Source: Cryptomeria japonica
Taxonomy: Eukaryota > Streptophyta > Pinopsida > Cupressales > Cupressaceae
Assembly (NCBI RefSeq): GCF_030272615.1
Contig: NC_081407.1
Location: forward strand, 99,369,897-99,433,896
Length of the DNA stretch: 64,000 bases
Direction of reading: 5' to 3'
Positions 10,133 through 22,500 of the stretch are shown here, in pieces. The stretch's first letter is position 1; each line of letters starts with the position of its first letter. The notes under the pieces were generated by a model. That model saw only the letters and a program-made list of their open reading frames with translations. It was not told the origin of the DNA and searched no databases. The position numbers and the translations under genes are program-made.

Positions 10133-12580
10133 ACGGAAGAACAACTTAGCTATTTGGACTGCTCGATATCCTGTGGGGATGGAAAAAAAATGTGCATACT
10201 TGGTCAATCGGTCAACTATGACAAAAATACAATCCTTTCCTTGCACTCTGGGGAGTCCCATAATGAAATCCATCGAGATGCTATCCCATTTCTGGTCGGG
10301 AATTGGCAGTGGTTGCAACAGTCCGGTGGGTAGGTTATGCTCAGATTTGTTCTGCTGATAGGTGGAGCATTCCCGCACATACTGCAGGATGTCATCCTTA
10401 AGCTCCTTCTAGGAAAACCTTTCACGGATCTGTCTGTAGGTTTTCAAGTATCCCAGGTGTCTAGCCAAGGGAGAGTCGTGCAATTCCTTCAGAACTTTTT
10501 CCATCATCTTGGATTCGAGTACCAAATAAATTCTTTCCTTGTAATAAATAATGCCGTCAACCACCTTGTATCCGTCATCCTGCACTTGACCATCCATCAG
10601 TTCACAGGCAAAAGTGTTTTTAGAGTATTCAACCAACAGGTATTCCTTCCAGTTCGCCGAAATCTGAGATAAAGAACATATGGCAGGCCTTCTTGATAGG
10701 GCATCAGTGACCACACTATTCTTTCCCTTCACATATTCAATGTTGAAATCAAATGCCTGGACTTTGCTCACCCATTTCTGTTGTCATTCATTCAGATCCC
10801 TCTACTCCAAGAAGTATCACAAGTTGTTGTGGTCCGTTCGCACAAAAAACTTTGCTCCGACGAGGTATTGCCGAAACTTTGTCAGAGCGTGTATGATGAT
10901 GAGCATCTCCTTGTCGTAGATGTAATATAACCGCTCAACTCCTGAGAGCTTCTGACTCTTGAACGCAATGGGGTGACGGTCTTGCATCAACACCGCTCCA
11001 ATGGCTTCACCCAAGGCATCACACTCGAGGATAAAATAGCGAGTGAAGTCTGGTAGTGCCAAAACCAGGCACGTACTCATAACTTCTTCTAATTTGTCGA
11101 AGGTTTGTTGCGCCTGCGCATTCCAATGGAAGGATCCTTTCTTTGTCAGATCTGTCAGTGGTGCCCCAAGCTGTGAAAATCCTTTCACAAACCTTCTATA
11201 ATAACTACACAAACCAAAAAATCCGCGCAGCTCTGAGAGAGTCTTGGGTGGAGGCCAATCCAAAATGGCCTGAATCTTCTCCTGGTGAACTTGTACCCCC
11301 TGGGTGCTGATGACGTGGCCCAAGTATAGGACCTTGGTCATTCCAAATTCACATTTGGACCTTTTGGCATACAGTGATTATGATTCCATAATCCCCAATA
11401 CTTCATCCAAATTCCCCATATGTTCCTTCTAGGTCTTGTTGTAGATGAGTATGTCATTGAAGAAGACGAATAGGAGCTCATGCAGTTGCTTATTGAAGAT
11501 GTGGTTCATGCAGGACTGAAAAGTGGCCGCAACATTGGTTAATCCAAACGGCATGACCAAGAACTCATAGTGTCCGTAATGGCAACGAAAGGTCATCTTT
11601 TCTACATCTTGCTCCGTCATTCGAATCTGATGGTAGCCGAAACGAAGATCAATATTGGAAAAATAGATTGCGCCATGTAGTTCATCCAATAGCTCATTGA
11701 TCCTGGGAATGGGGTACCTATTTTTGATAGTCTTCTTGTTTAGTGCACGATAATCGACACACATTCTAAGAGTCCCGTTCTTCTTCTTTACCAGTACCAC
11801 CGTGGACACAAAGGGGCTAGAACTAGGTCGGATCCATCCCTTATTGAGGAGTTCCTGGATTGTTTTCTCTATCTCATCTTTGAACTTCTTCGGGTGGTGA
11901 TAGGGTGTGGTGATAACGGGTTTTTCTCCCTCCTTCAACTCAATGGTGTGCTCAAACCCTCGGTGTGGGGGTATACCGGGTGGAATATCAACGAAGACCA
12001 AACTATGCTCATCCAGAACCGAATGAAGTCCCCCATCTTGATAGTACTTCGGTTGCCTTTTCATAGGTTTTGTTGAGATCAAGCAATATGTTTCCCAAAC
12101 TACTTCATCATGTCTGAAGATGGCTTCCATCCTTTTGGCGGAAATCTCCCTTGGGTTGCCATTAGACATTCCCTTGAGAACTACCTTCCTGCCATCCACC
12201 TCGAATGAGAACTCCATCCTCTTGAAGCTCTGTGTGTACTGGTCGAGGGTCTCCATCCATTGAATGCCCAATATGACATCCGTGTCATCCAAATCCACAA
12301 CAAAGAAATCATTGGTCACCGTGTAATTTCCCATAGTGATACTCAGTTGCGGAACCAGGTGAGTGCATGATAGGAGATTGCCTCCTGCTACCTTGACATT
12401 GAACCCTTCATGTTCCTTCGTACACAATCCCCTACGGTTGACGAGTGATGAGTTTATGAAGTTGAGAGAGGCTCCACTTTCGAGCATAACAAGAACTCGT
12501 TGCCCTTGGAGTGTACCATGTACTCTAAATACAGTGCACCTTGGGGTACTCGCTAGTGTGGAAATGACGCCCCCCTCCGT
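10133..12580 (-). pseudogene. pol: Ty3/gypsy pol: protease, RT, RNase H, integrase N-terminal half
   Basis: One frame runs from about 12580 down to 10133 and is interrupted by at least six stops (11429, 11378, 10817, 10802, 10409 and others). Protease: MLESGASLNFI near 12480, with Glu where the family has the catalytic Asp. RT: RMCVDYRALNKKT, YPIPRINELLDEL, and FFNDIL near 11455 where FxDD is expected, so one catalytic Asp is lost. RNase [24 protein letters not shown] and RTDHNN. Integrase: an HHCC zinc-finger region (HDSPLARHLG ... CSTYQQ) and the first catalytic Asp in SMDFIMGLP. The frame ends abruptly after IAKLFFR at 10133, so the rest of the DDE core and the C-terminus are absent. The copy cannot be functional. 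Confidence 0.93.
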
Positions 12581-13642
12581 ACCAATGTGGAGATTCTCTC
12601 CGCTAGGCTAGTTTCTTCGGCCGATTCTTCCCTTAGGGTTTCACTTTCTTCATGCTCCTCTTCTCCATTGGACATCACTTCAATATAGTGAATCTTTCCT
12701 TTGCCCCAACATTGGTGTCCTGGTTCCCATGGCTCTTTGCAGGTGAAACACAACTTCTTCCTTCTGAGTTCCTGTCTTGTGGCTTCATCTAGCGATGACC
12801 CCTTCATATAGGGTTTATTATCCTTTTCCCTCGGAACGAAAGGTGGTTTGGCATGTGCAAAACTTCTGGAAAAGGAAGATGTTGCCATGTTACGAGCCTT
12901 TTTTATTGCTTCCGTGAGCATGCTGGGGTTGAACCCTTTCACCCAACCTTTCAGTGGTTCCATCAATCCGTCTATGAACAAGACCACCAATCTTCGCTCT
13001 AAGATGTCAGTCACCAACACGGATAGTCTCTGGAATTCTGTGATGTAACTATCCACAAATCCCGACTGCTTTAGTTGCGCCAACTCCTTGAAATTGCCCG
13101 TCAAATCGATCTATGAGCTTCTCTGTGAATTCAACATAGGAAGTTATCTGGTCATGGCGAAGAGTGATCATTCCATGATGCCACCATTCATGCGTGACAC
13201 TTTCCAGGTGGAGTGCTGCAAACTTGATAGCTTCATCTTCAAGCATCGGGTTAAGTTGGAAGTAAGTATCTACTTTTTGAACCCAGACACATGCCAAGGT
13301 CACTCCGACCCCATCAAAGGATGACAGGTTGATCTAACCGACCTTCCGCTTGATGTCATTATTATAGTGTCCATAATGGCCCTGACTTCTACCGCGCGAG
13401 TATTTCATCCGAAGCTCCACATAATCCTTGAAGGATATGTCACCCTCAAGATTTGCATCCCTCCAATCTTGACTCAGCTGTGCTTGCATCTCTTGAAAGG
13501 TGGGTTCTTGCTCCCCCCGTGGTGCTTCTAATTTTTGAGGAAAAGTCAGCAACAATAGCCATGAATGTGAGCGTTGGACGTTTGACCTTCCCGTGACTGA
13601 ATCATCGCCCTGTCCATTCTGTTCTTCATTCATTTTTCCCAA
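12553..13642 (-). pseudogene. gag: Ty3/gypsy gag with zinc knuckle
   Basis: The frame starts near 13642 (MGKMNEEQNGQ). It has one stop at 13334-13336 and a frameshift near 13090, then runs to 12553. The retrotransposon gag core is recognisable by FAALHLESVTHEWWHH and the later TEFQRLSVLV. A zinc knuckle CFTCKEPWEPGHQC lies near 12740, followed by an acidic linker to protease. A second frameshift near 12570 separates it from pol. Order and spacing match chromovirus-like plant gypsy elements. Confidence 0.85.
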
Positions 13643-13855
13643 GGCTAATTGTCATAAGATTTCCTCCATGGTTTGTTATCTCTGCTCTCCTCTGGTTAGG
13701 GTGTCGTTGAGTTGAGCTTGAATTTTGGTTAGCTCCCTTAATAGTGCCATGACTTCTCTTGTAGGATCTTGTGGTTCCCCCATTCGATCGGCTGAAAGGT
13801 ACCTCCTTCTGGTGTACACTTGCATCTACAACACGACAAGCTGGCAATATCACAA

Positions 13856-13867
13856 GCTTTGATACCA
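13856..13867 (-). promoter_or_regulatory. Primer-binding site of the gypsy element
   Basis: On the minus strand TGGTATCAAAGC begins one base after the LTR end. This is close to the usual initiator tRNA-Met complement TGGTATCAGAGC. It fixes the orientation of the element and the inner edge of its 5' LTR. Confidence 0.8.
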
Positions 13868-13868
13868 C

Positions 13869-14659
13869 TGCAATGTTCCCAGACTGTTCAATGACTGGCC
13901 GTACGGTGGTGGTGTGAGGACAGAGTGATAGTACGGTGTAGAGGGTCGTACGGTGGGTGGTGGTGAAAGGTTGTACGTTGGGTGGTGGTGAAGGGTTGTA
14001 TGGTGGAGAGGATTGAGCGGGCGTATGGTGAAGGGGGGTTGTACAGTAATGTGGAGGTGAAGGGTCGTACGGTGGAGAGGCTGCACAAGAATTTGGGTTG
14101 GAGTGATGTATGATGGGATGAGAGGTACGGTGAGGTAAGGGGGTGTATGGTGGAGGTATGATGTATGGTGGCAATGTGAGGTACTCCAGTGAGTGCGCGA
14201 TGAAAGGTTGACCTTCTACAAACAATAAATTATGAATATTTGGAATTTCTTGAGTATGTATTAACTGATATGCAATTGGAGAGATAAACAATGATGAGAT
14301 TCAATATTTGCCAAATCTGGAATGAGTACAAATAAACAGAATAGGGTGAGGGGGAAATCCCACCAAAACTGCACAAACCAAATAGGGAGGGTCTTTCACC
14401 TTCAAAATGGCGGTAACCAAAACTCCAACAGGAATTCGCACAAGACAAAAAAATATCAAAATTCCCATACCTCCAACAATGACTAACACGGCCATATATA
14501 TGGGCTTCGAGAAACTTCCCGAAGGGTTACAAATGGGCCGACATGACCAACCAACTTGTCTAATCTAATTAAATAAAAGGGCCCGAAAGATTTGTTATTA
14601 AATTTGGGGCCTTATGACAAAATAATTAGATTTATTATTTAATTATATCCGGGACATCA
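13869..14659 (-). mobile_element. 5' LTR of the gypsy element (791 bp)
   Basis: Read on the minus strand it starts TGATGTCCCGGATATAATT and ends GGGAACATTGCA, directly before the primer-binding site. A TATA-like CCATATATATGG lies near 14500. The part nearest gag (13900-14170) is a run of degenerate GTACGGTGGTGG words, which makes Pro/Thr-rich frames on the minus strand that I do not take as a gene. The matching 3' LTR is not in the window because the 3' half was lost at 10132, so no target duplication can be checked. Confidence 0.8.
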
Positions 14660-16080
14660 CATGTAGTCACTTTTAGATACCTAGATCACTAAGTATGTTG
14701 TAAAGGTTCTTATTCGGCCACATGTTATGATGTGTTGTTATTATCTTAGTTGTGGTTCTTAGAGTAGATTGTTGAGGCTCTTGTCACAATTGTTGTAGAT
14801 GTTTTTGTTGCTACTATTGTTAGTTGTATTGTTGTTCCAAGACATTCTCTTTGATATTCTCAGTTAGTTTGAACTGCTCATTATATTGTTTTATTAAATT
14901 TGTATTTTGTTTTGTTCAATAAATAATAATTAGAAAAAATAAAATAAAATTAAAAATACCACTAGTTATGAAAAATGCCATTTATGAACTCTGCCCAAAA
15001 TAATTGTCTCCTATCAAGGAATACATAATACACTAAAAAAAGATGCCACTAGTAATGAATATTGTCTAGGAGGAGATGCATCTTTTATGTGCACATTTTT
15101 AATATAATCAAAATTACCATTACATACTATTCTAAAATAAATTCACTTGTCATCATGTGAAAAATTATAGGTAAAGAATCTTTGCTAAACAAAATGTGAG
15201 GGGAGGGGCTCATGATATCGATTGGGCAGTGAAATTTAATCTCGTGAAGTGATTTCAGTTGTGGGATCGTGGGACTGTACAACATAAGGACAAAGAGTTC
15301 AGTTGAAAGTGAAATATGATGCTTTATCCCATGTGCTCTCACTTTTTCTTATATGAACCAAAGAATTTCCAGACAAACTTTGATTTGAAGTTACAATGAA
15401 GCATAGTTTGTCCCCTATAATTCAAAAAAAATAAAATACTGAAAGGTATCTCAATGACCTTCATTAAGGGGCTCAAATACTTGGTGGAGAGAGAATTTGT
15501 AGTCCTCTACAACACTTACGAAATTTTTTAACGAAGAAAGGAATCACACTTTTTCTTTGTGGAATTTTTTTTTATGAAGAAAGGAATCACAGTTTTTCTT
15601 TTTGCTTTTTTAACAAATCATACTTTTCTCAATATGAATCTTTGGTCACGACTCACTTTGAATTTCAGGCTAACATAGCTTCCAAAATAAGGGGTCTAGT
15701 CGTCTAGCTCTATAATGGAGGTGTGGCCCCCACTGAATGTTTTTAACATAGACAAATCCTAAGTGGTACCTAGTATTGATTCTTTTGCATGTGAAGAGAT
15801 GCAGGAACCCCTGAAAATTTGTATGCATATTTACACTACAAGAGAAGCGGGACACTCAGAAAAATAAATTTTATACTGGCCGACCTCCCTTAGTATAAAT
15901 TGTTTTTGTCATGCATAGAATAAAAGGTTTAAATATGTATTAAGGTACAAATTAGACTGAATCCCAATAAAGAAATACGAGTAGATTCTATCCATTCAAC
16001 TTATTTTAGTCAAATATATTGAAATAATCTAGGATTAACTGAGACTCCAAAATATATAGTTCTTTTCATTCTTTAAAGAG
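14660..16080. other. AT-rich intergenic stretch
   Basis: No gene or complete element recognised. A 30-bp stretch (AAGAAAGGAATCACA then a T-rich run) occurs twice at about 15534 and 15578. Small frames such as 15127-15342 and 15670-15855 have no recognisable motif. Confidence 0.4.
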
Positions 16081-16089
16081 GGAAGAAAA

Positions 16090-16530
16090 GTTGTTGTTAA
16101 ACCTTGCACATTAGTTTGAAGAAGCTTTTGAGACTCATCAGGCTTTTGCAGGTCTCAAGTTCGTTATGTGTAAGCTTTTTGCTCCTCTTCCCTTCTTTCC
16201 ATGCTTATGAGAATATTGTATTGATTTGGTACTGCACATTTTGTGTCATGAATGACAGGAGAAAAGAACAGTACTTCTTTAAAAAGTTTTTAAAAATCTG
16301 GGTTTTAGGATATAGAAGTTGAAATCTACTGGTTTGCAAATAATACTTTTTATTTTTTCATAACTTCTGGAAAAAGTCACTTTTTAACTTGAAGATTTTG
16401 TAAGGGTCTGATCTTCTTTTGCTTTCTTCCCAAGGATTTTTAAGTAATTAGTTTTTGTTGATGTTTTAGTAATGGATTTGATGATGTATTTTAACTTGGT
16501 TTTGAACATTGTTTTATAATACATCTCGTA
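16090..16530 (+). other. Diverged copy of the 18.65-kb promoter/first-exon region
   Basis: Order and wording match 18645-19160: TAAACCTTGCACATT, then a splice-donor-like ATGT|GTAAGC (16170), then AGAATATTGTAT, GGGTTTTAGGATATAGAA, CTGGTTT and AACTTCTGGAAAA. The identity is patchy, so the duplication is old. No coding exon follows before 18.6 kb. I read it as a dead duplicate of a first exon and the start of its intron. Confidence 0.5.
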
Positions 16531-17319
16531 GTAGAATTGGTTTTGAAAGTTTTTTTTGGTAATGGATATGATAGTATATTTAAGATCTGGTTTTAAATTT
16601 TGGTCTTGTTATGAGAAGATTAAAATAATAATAATAATTAATAATAATACAAATTAATTGATATAGCTATTCATGACAATATGCTTATAAATGATGGAAA
16701 GCTACAAGATGATAGTATTGTAGGAGAACATAAACAAATAGAACCAATATAATATAAAACATAAGAACTTTGGTAGGAGAAAGATAGTGTATTTGTTGTG
16801 TTGTTTTGGTGGGTGAGGTTTCATATGTTAACAATTGGTACATGCATTCACTCAGTATGCCACCTATTTATAGTACAAACACGTCTCATATATAAATAGC
16901 TAGTGTATTGATTCTAATACATTGACCCCACTCTTATGGTAGGAGAAGGACCCATATGTAAATGACTGGTCTATTGATTTGAATGCACTGACCCCATGTT
17001 ATGGTAGAACAACATGGTAGAAGGAGGTCTCATAATACTAGTGTATCCCATTATAGACAAATGATGTATTGACCGTAGTACACAAGCTATTAAGGGAGGC
17101 TATATAGGACCATTCCATGAGAATAAAAGACATGTGTATATAGAAGATATTTTAAATTTTTTGTAGATAAAAAATGAAACTATAATTTTAAAATATTTTA
17201 AAGCTATTGTAGCCCAACCCATTAAAAATGAAAAATAATTCTTATATAAAAAATATTTAAAACTTTTTATAGATTAAAAAATGAAATTGCAGTTTTTTAA
17301 TATTGTAAAGTAGGTTTAT

Positions 17320-17650
17320 TTAGTTGATGTATGATCAATTGTGTGTTCAAATCACATAATAGACGTTTTGTACATGGACATATAGTGCAAAGTTAGGCTT
17401 ATAGATTGATTTATAACCAATTTTATGTTCAAATCTCATGATAGACATTTATTGTATTGTACATGTACATGTAGTGCATAGTTAAACTTATTGGTTGATA
17501 TATAACCAATCTTGTGTTCATTTAGCGTATTGCACATGTACATTTAGTAAAAAGTTATCAGACTTGTTGGGTGATCCAATTCTCATAATAGACATCATGC
17601 ACATGCACATATATCTAAATTTATTGGTTGATCTATAAAAAATCCAATGG
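17320..17650. repeat. Degenerate tandem repeat, units of about 60-90 bp
   Basis: Four to five diverged units each contain TTGATNTATAACCAAT, GTGTTCAAAT, ATAATAGACAT and ACATGTACATATAGTG in the same order. Start points are near 17322, 17404, 17493, 17567 and 17623. Confidence 0.65.
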
Positions 17651-18489
17651 TCATTTGTTGCTTTCAATATTATAGGTATTATATTTATAATTGTGTATAT
17701 GATTTACAGATTTTAATAAATATAATTTTATAATATGTATTTTATTTTATTAAAAATATAATATCAATATAATATTGTACTAAAATATTCTATATTTATT
17801 TTTTAAATGTTTTAAACTTAAACAATTAATAAACATAATTTACAATATAAAATAAAAAGGAAATATGCGTCTAGATTCAGTTAAGAGTTTTAAAATAGAA
17901 CCGACATAATAGTGAACAAACCAAAAACAATTTAGTAAGATAGTGACAAATATGATATTAAAAAACAATATATTTTCAAGAATTCAAAGGCCAAATTAGC
18001 AAATTATTATTATAATAATAATAATAATGACAAGTTGAAATTAAAATATATTACTTTTTTCCTTGTCGGCTCCCCATGGTATTAAGGTAGATATTTTAAT
18101 CTAAACTTTTAAAATATAATATTTTACTATTATCGTAATAGTTTGGAACCCATTTTAATTGTAAAGTTGACCAACAAAGGAATCACAAATTTTATTTTCC
18201 CTGTAGAAACGAATCACCATTTAGGTATTGATAATAAGAATCGTTGACTATTAGGGTAATTTTGAATCTTGACAGTTAGGCTCCAAAAATTCTGGAAGGT
18301 GGTAAGATTTCACACTGAAAAATCTCAAAAGGAATTTGATTCTTTTTCATATGTGGACAGCCAATATTTTCATTTCAATTTTGCCATGTTCTACGCAGAC
18401 TCATATTAGAAGACACGTCGTGCACGCAACCCCGTAAGTTTTTGACCGCCGACGAATTTTTTGGTCACGAAATTGCTGGGAATATTCAT

Positions 18490-18500
18490 AAATATATAAA
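18490..18500 (+). promoter_or_regulatory. Possible TATA box
   Basis: AAATATATAAA lies about 150 bp upstream of the conserved first-exon block and donor at 18752. In an AT-rich setting this alone is weak; the support is its position before a duplicated first exon. Confidence 0.25.
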
Positions 18501-18644
18501 ATAGTGTGTGTTCATATGAAAACCTAATCCTGAAGAAGGCTTCCAACAGGATCTCCCACTGTTTAAACAGCCCTTGCATTGAATATACCTAGGACAAATA
18601 GTAGCCTAAAATCCTCAAATAGTATTTTCATTTTTGTTATATAG

Positions 18645-18751
18645 GTGAACAAATGCCGTTAAACCCCGCACATTCAGTATGAGGGAGGTGCATAGTAGAT
18701 ATTCTCGACTCTTCCCTCTCCAGGATTTTGCAGATACAGATTTCTTTTCCT
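18645..18751 (+). other. Possible non-coding or short-coding first exon of a host gene
   Basis: A relatively GC-rich block contains ATG at about 18690 (MREVHSRYSRLFPLQDF) and ends in a good donor, TCCT|GTAAG, at 18752. The block, its donor and the start of the intron are duplicated at 16090-16420. This is the kind of conservation expected of a 5' exon rather than of random spacer. The next good exon on this strand is 25527-25674. If they belong together, the 6.8-kb intron between them holds LINE-1. The link is inference. Confidence 0.35.
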
Positions 18752-18999
18752 GTAAGATTTTTTTGTTTATCTCTGCACTGCTTTTCATGTTTATCAGAAT
18801 ATTGTATACTTCTGCTATTTCACATTTAGTTTAAATACCCGGAGACAAGAATAACGCTTGTGTAAAACAGATATAGGGTTTTAGGATATAGAATCTGAAA
18901 TCTGTGGTTTTGTAAAAGGCTTTTTCCTTATTTCTGTTAGATTATTTCGATTGTAAATAGAAATAACTTCTGGAAAAGCTGTCACTTGTTAACTGCAGA

Positions 19000-19426
19000 T
19001 TTGTTTTTTCTTCTCAAGCGGTTTTTGGAAATAGATCTCTGAAACTTTCAAGGGGTCGGTATTTCCCCTGTTTTCTTCACAAGGGCTGCGAAGTAATTGA
19101 TTCTTTCTTATGTTTTGGCAATTAATCTGGTGGCCATTTAAGAACTGGTTTTGAACTGGGTTCTGTTTTAAGAAGATAAAGCAAGCAATTTTAGGCATTA
19201 CTTGGGTTTTGATTTTTACAGTTGAAGTCACACTTCTGTATATAGAAGATGACGTTTAGCGTTTTGCAGTTAGTTAGCGAAGATGATCCAATTTTTTAAT
19301 CTTTTGAAATCAATTCTCTTTTGCAAATGAAGAGTATCACAATGCAGTAGCGAATGCTCAGTATTGATCTAAGTATTTTGTATACTGCTGGAACACTTGA
19401 TTGTTGTATGTATGTTATTACATTAC

Positions 19427-19461
<35 letters not shown>

Positions 19462-19570
19462 TAGATGTATAATTTTACTAATATTTATAATTATATTATT
19501 GTTTACTATATATTTTGTCTTACGATAATTAAATATAGTATATTTTTTGAATTAATTATAAGGATATCAA
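19000..19570. other. Intron-like sequence with (TA)n microsatellite
   Basis: Continuation of the putative first intron. A (TA)n run covers about 19429-19459. No gene seen. Confidence 0.4.
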
Positions 19571-19579
19571 AAGATAAAA

Positions 19580-22500
19580 AAAAACATCCAAAGTTTAACG
19601 GAAGAGGCCTCGCCTCAACCACGCTAGATCACGGAGAAGTAGCACATTAGTTACATAGCATAGAAGAGCAAGCTAAGATAAAATATCATTAAGATCCTCG
19701 ACCCAGGCGGTCCAGCCCCCGGGACCTTCCATCTAGGCAATACTTTTCTTATCTTGAATTTGAGACAGCATGGAAATTTGCTGATCGGTAGCATTTCTGT
19801 TCTGGATGACCTCCTTGGCAAGTTTCTTTAAAGAATCTTCAAAGTTGGCAAAGTTATCAATGTGTCTTTTCCAATCAAAGCCGTCCTTAAGCTCATACAC
19901 GTTCATAGTGGCGTGCACAGCTTGAAGGAATCTTCTAAGCTTTCTTCTATCCAAAGACATGTTCACGTTCATCTGCGAAGAAATTTTGAAATATGTGAGT
20001 TTACGAAAAAACTCAGTAAGGGTTCTTGGGGAGTCTTGATACCTTCATTTCTGCACTTCCAAATCTGCCAAAGAATGTTAGAAAACAGCATAATCCAGAA
20101 TATATTCAAATCATTTTTAAAACCCTCAATATAGCCAGTAACAGTTTCAAAGATGTTCACAAAAGAAGGATAGTTGATACCAAACATATGCCAGATATTT
20201 TTAGCAAAAGAACAATCAAAGAAGATATGTCTACTACTTTCTTGCCGATCGCAGAACCTGCAGACGGAATCACTAGTAAGATCTTTTCTAACAGGAAGAC
20301 GGTCAAGAAGCAGTAGCCATTTGAAGCACTTAAGCTTAGGCTCAATAGGAGCCTTCCATAGCTTGTGAAGATGCTTCTTCCATATATTACCTTCCAGATT
20401 AGTGTACCAGATTTTGTTAATGTGACCAATGACATCATTATTAGCAGCAATGGTTCTATAAATGTGCTTAGCTTTAATCTTGTTCACAATAGTGCCATCA
20501 GGCCATTTGATTTTAATATATCTATGAGAGTCAACCTGACAAGTCGAAGGTAAATCTTTGCTAGCTTTAACAATCATGTTGTAAGTTTTCTTTTGCGAAT
20601 GAGGGATATTATATTTGGAGCTGATATCTTCCCAACTAATAAGCTTATCTTCTTCAAAGAGACAAATGAAATGAGAGATTCCCAAATTATTCCCGTACTT
20701 AGCAGAGCATCCTTGTGAGAGAGCAAGAGGTTTACCATCAAGATGTAAATTCCACCAAATGGATCTTTCACCATAGATAAGATTATGATCAAAGAAGGTC
20801 CTATTAGGGATGAATTTCTTAACCTGTTCCCAGGCTTTCCAGATAGTTTTAAAGACTGAGGACCCTTGAACTAGGATAGGAAAATCACCCTCAATGATGT
20901 CACCAAAGGGGATGCTTTTCCAAGCTTTAGCCTTTTTAGGGATGCCTCTTTCAATATTACTCCTAATGAGGACCTTCCATGGCTCATCTCCCTCCAGAGA
21001 GTGAAAGATCCATTTGGTGGCTAAGGCAGTCCCTTGAGTCTTAAGATCTTTTAGGCCCAACCCACCAAGGAGCTTGTTAGTGTGGCACCAATCCCACTTG
21101 ACAGCATGGTGCTTCCTTTTACCTTTACCATTAGACCACAGGAAGTTCCTGATGGCTTTCTGAATCTCAAAAATTTGATAGTTGTTAAACATCCAGGCAG
21201 AAGAATAATACACATTGTAGGAGGACAGATTTTTTTGACAAACCTGGACTCTGCCAGCAAGGGAGAGGAATCTGTTATGCCACTTATTAAGCTTGTTAAA
21301 AATCTTCTCTTTAATCCAGAGCCACATTTCCTTTAGGGAGGGATCTATGGAGAAGGGAATGCCCAAATAGCGCACAATCTTATGAGGCCCTCCCCACAAG
21401 AAATTGGACTTGTTAATCCAGGCAGGTGGTTGATCAGACCAGCCAAGGCAAATAGATTTAGCATGAGAAATCCGGGACCCAGAGATGGAGCAGAAGATGT
21501 TGAGCTTGTTATGAAGGGCATCAAAATTGGTCTCATTGGCTTCAAAGAAAAGCGAGGTATCATCAGCAAATTGGCAATTAAAAAGCTCAGAATTGTTGGA
21601 CAGGGTGATGCCCTTAACGGCAGGGGAGAGGGAGTTATCCCTTAGGATGTAGGATAGGGCATCCGAGGCGATGACAAAAAGGGCAGGGGCCAAGGGGCAG
21701 CCTTGCCTTATGGATCTACGAAGAGGGAAGGGTTTAGAGAGGGATCCATTAACCTCGACATGAACAGAAGCATCTTTGAGAAGGATTTTGACAAGGTTAT
21801 AGAACAAGGGCGGAAAACCAAAAGCTTCTAACATCATAATTATAAAATCCCACTCAATCCTATCATAAGCCTTCTCAAAGTCAAGAAGAAGCATGGCAGA
21901 ATTCTGGTTGGAGTGTTTGGACCAACACATGGCTTCCCAGCTAGTAATCAAATTTTCAAGAATATATCTACCTTTGATGAAACCAGTTTGGGAAGAGTTG
22001 ACAAATTTGGGAAGGATAGACTCAAGTCTTAAAGCCAAAATTTTAGCCAAAATTTTATAGGAAACGTTCAGCAGGGTAATAGGTCTCCAATTCTTTAGAA
22101 GGGCTTTGTCCCCTTCCTTAGGGATCAATTTAATGATACCTCTGTTAATGAGGCTTCCCAAGGTGCCTTTGCTGAGGGCATCAGAATAAACGTCATAGAG
22201 GTCTTTACAAATCCAATCCAGATTAGACTTATAGAATTCACTAGTCAGGCCATCGGGGCCAGGGGCCTTATCATTCTTCAGAGAATTGATAGCTTTCTTA
22301 ATCTCTTCCAACGAGATATCTTTGTTAAGAGAATCTCCATCTTGCCTGGAGATTCTATTGGGGATGAGATCTTTATAGACAAGTTTGTAAGACTTAGCTT
22401 CCTCGGACTCCTCAGAAGTAAAAAGCTTACTATAAAAGTTAACAAAGGCATCTTTAATATCTTTCACCTCAGTGATTTTTTTATTATCAACAATGACTCT

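Larger units (their letters stand above)
16531..18640. other. AT-rich intergenic stretch with degenerate repeats
   Basis: No gene seen. Between about 16850 and 17070 a phrase around CATTGACCCCA...TATGGTAG recurs three times. 17320-17650 holds another degenerate array. A (TAA)n-like run lies at 18011-18027. Confidence 0.4.

Noticed and set aside
13850-14291. Pro/Thr/His-rich minus-strand frames
   Set aside because: They lie inside the LTR and translate GTACGGTGG repeats, upstream of the primer-binding site.
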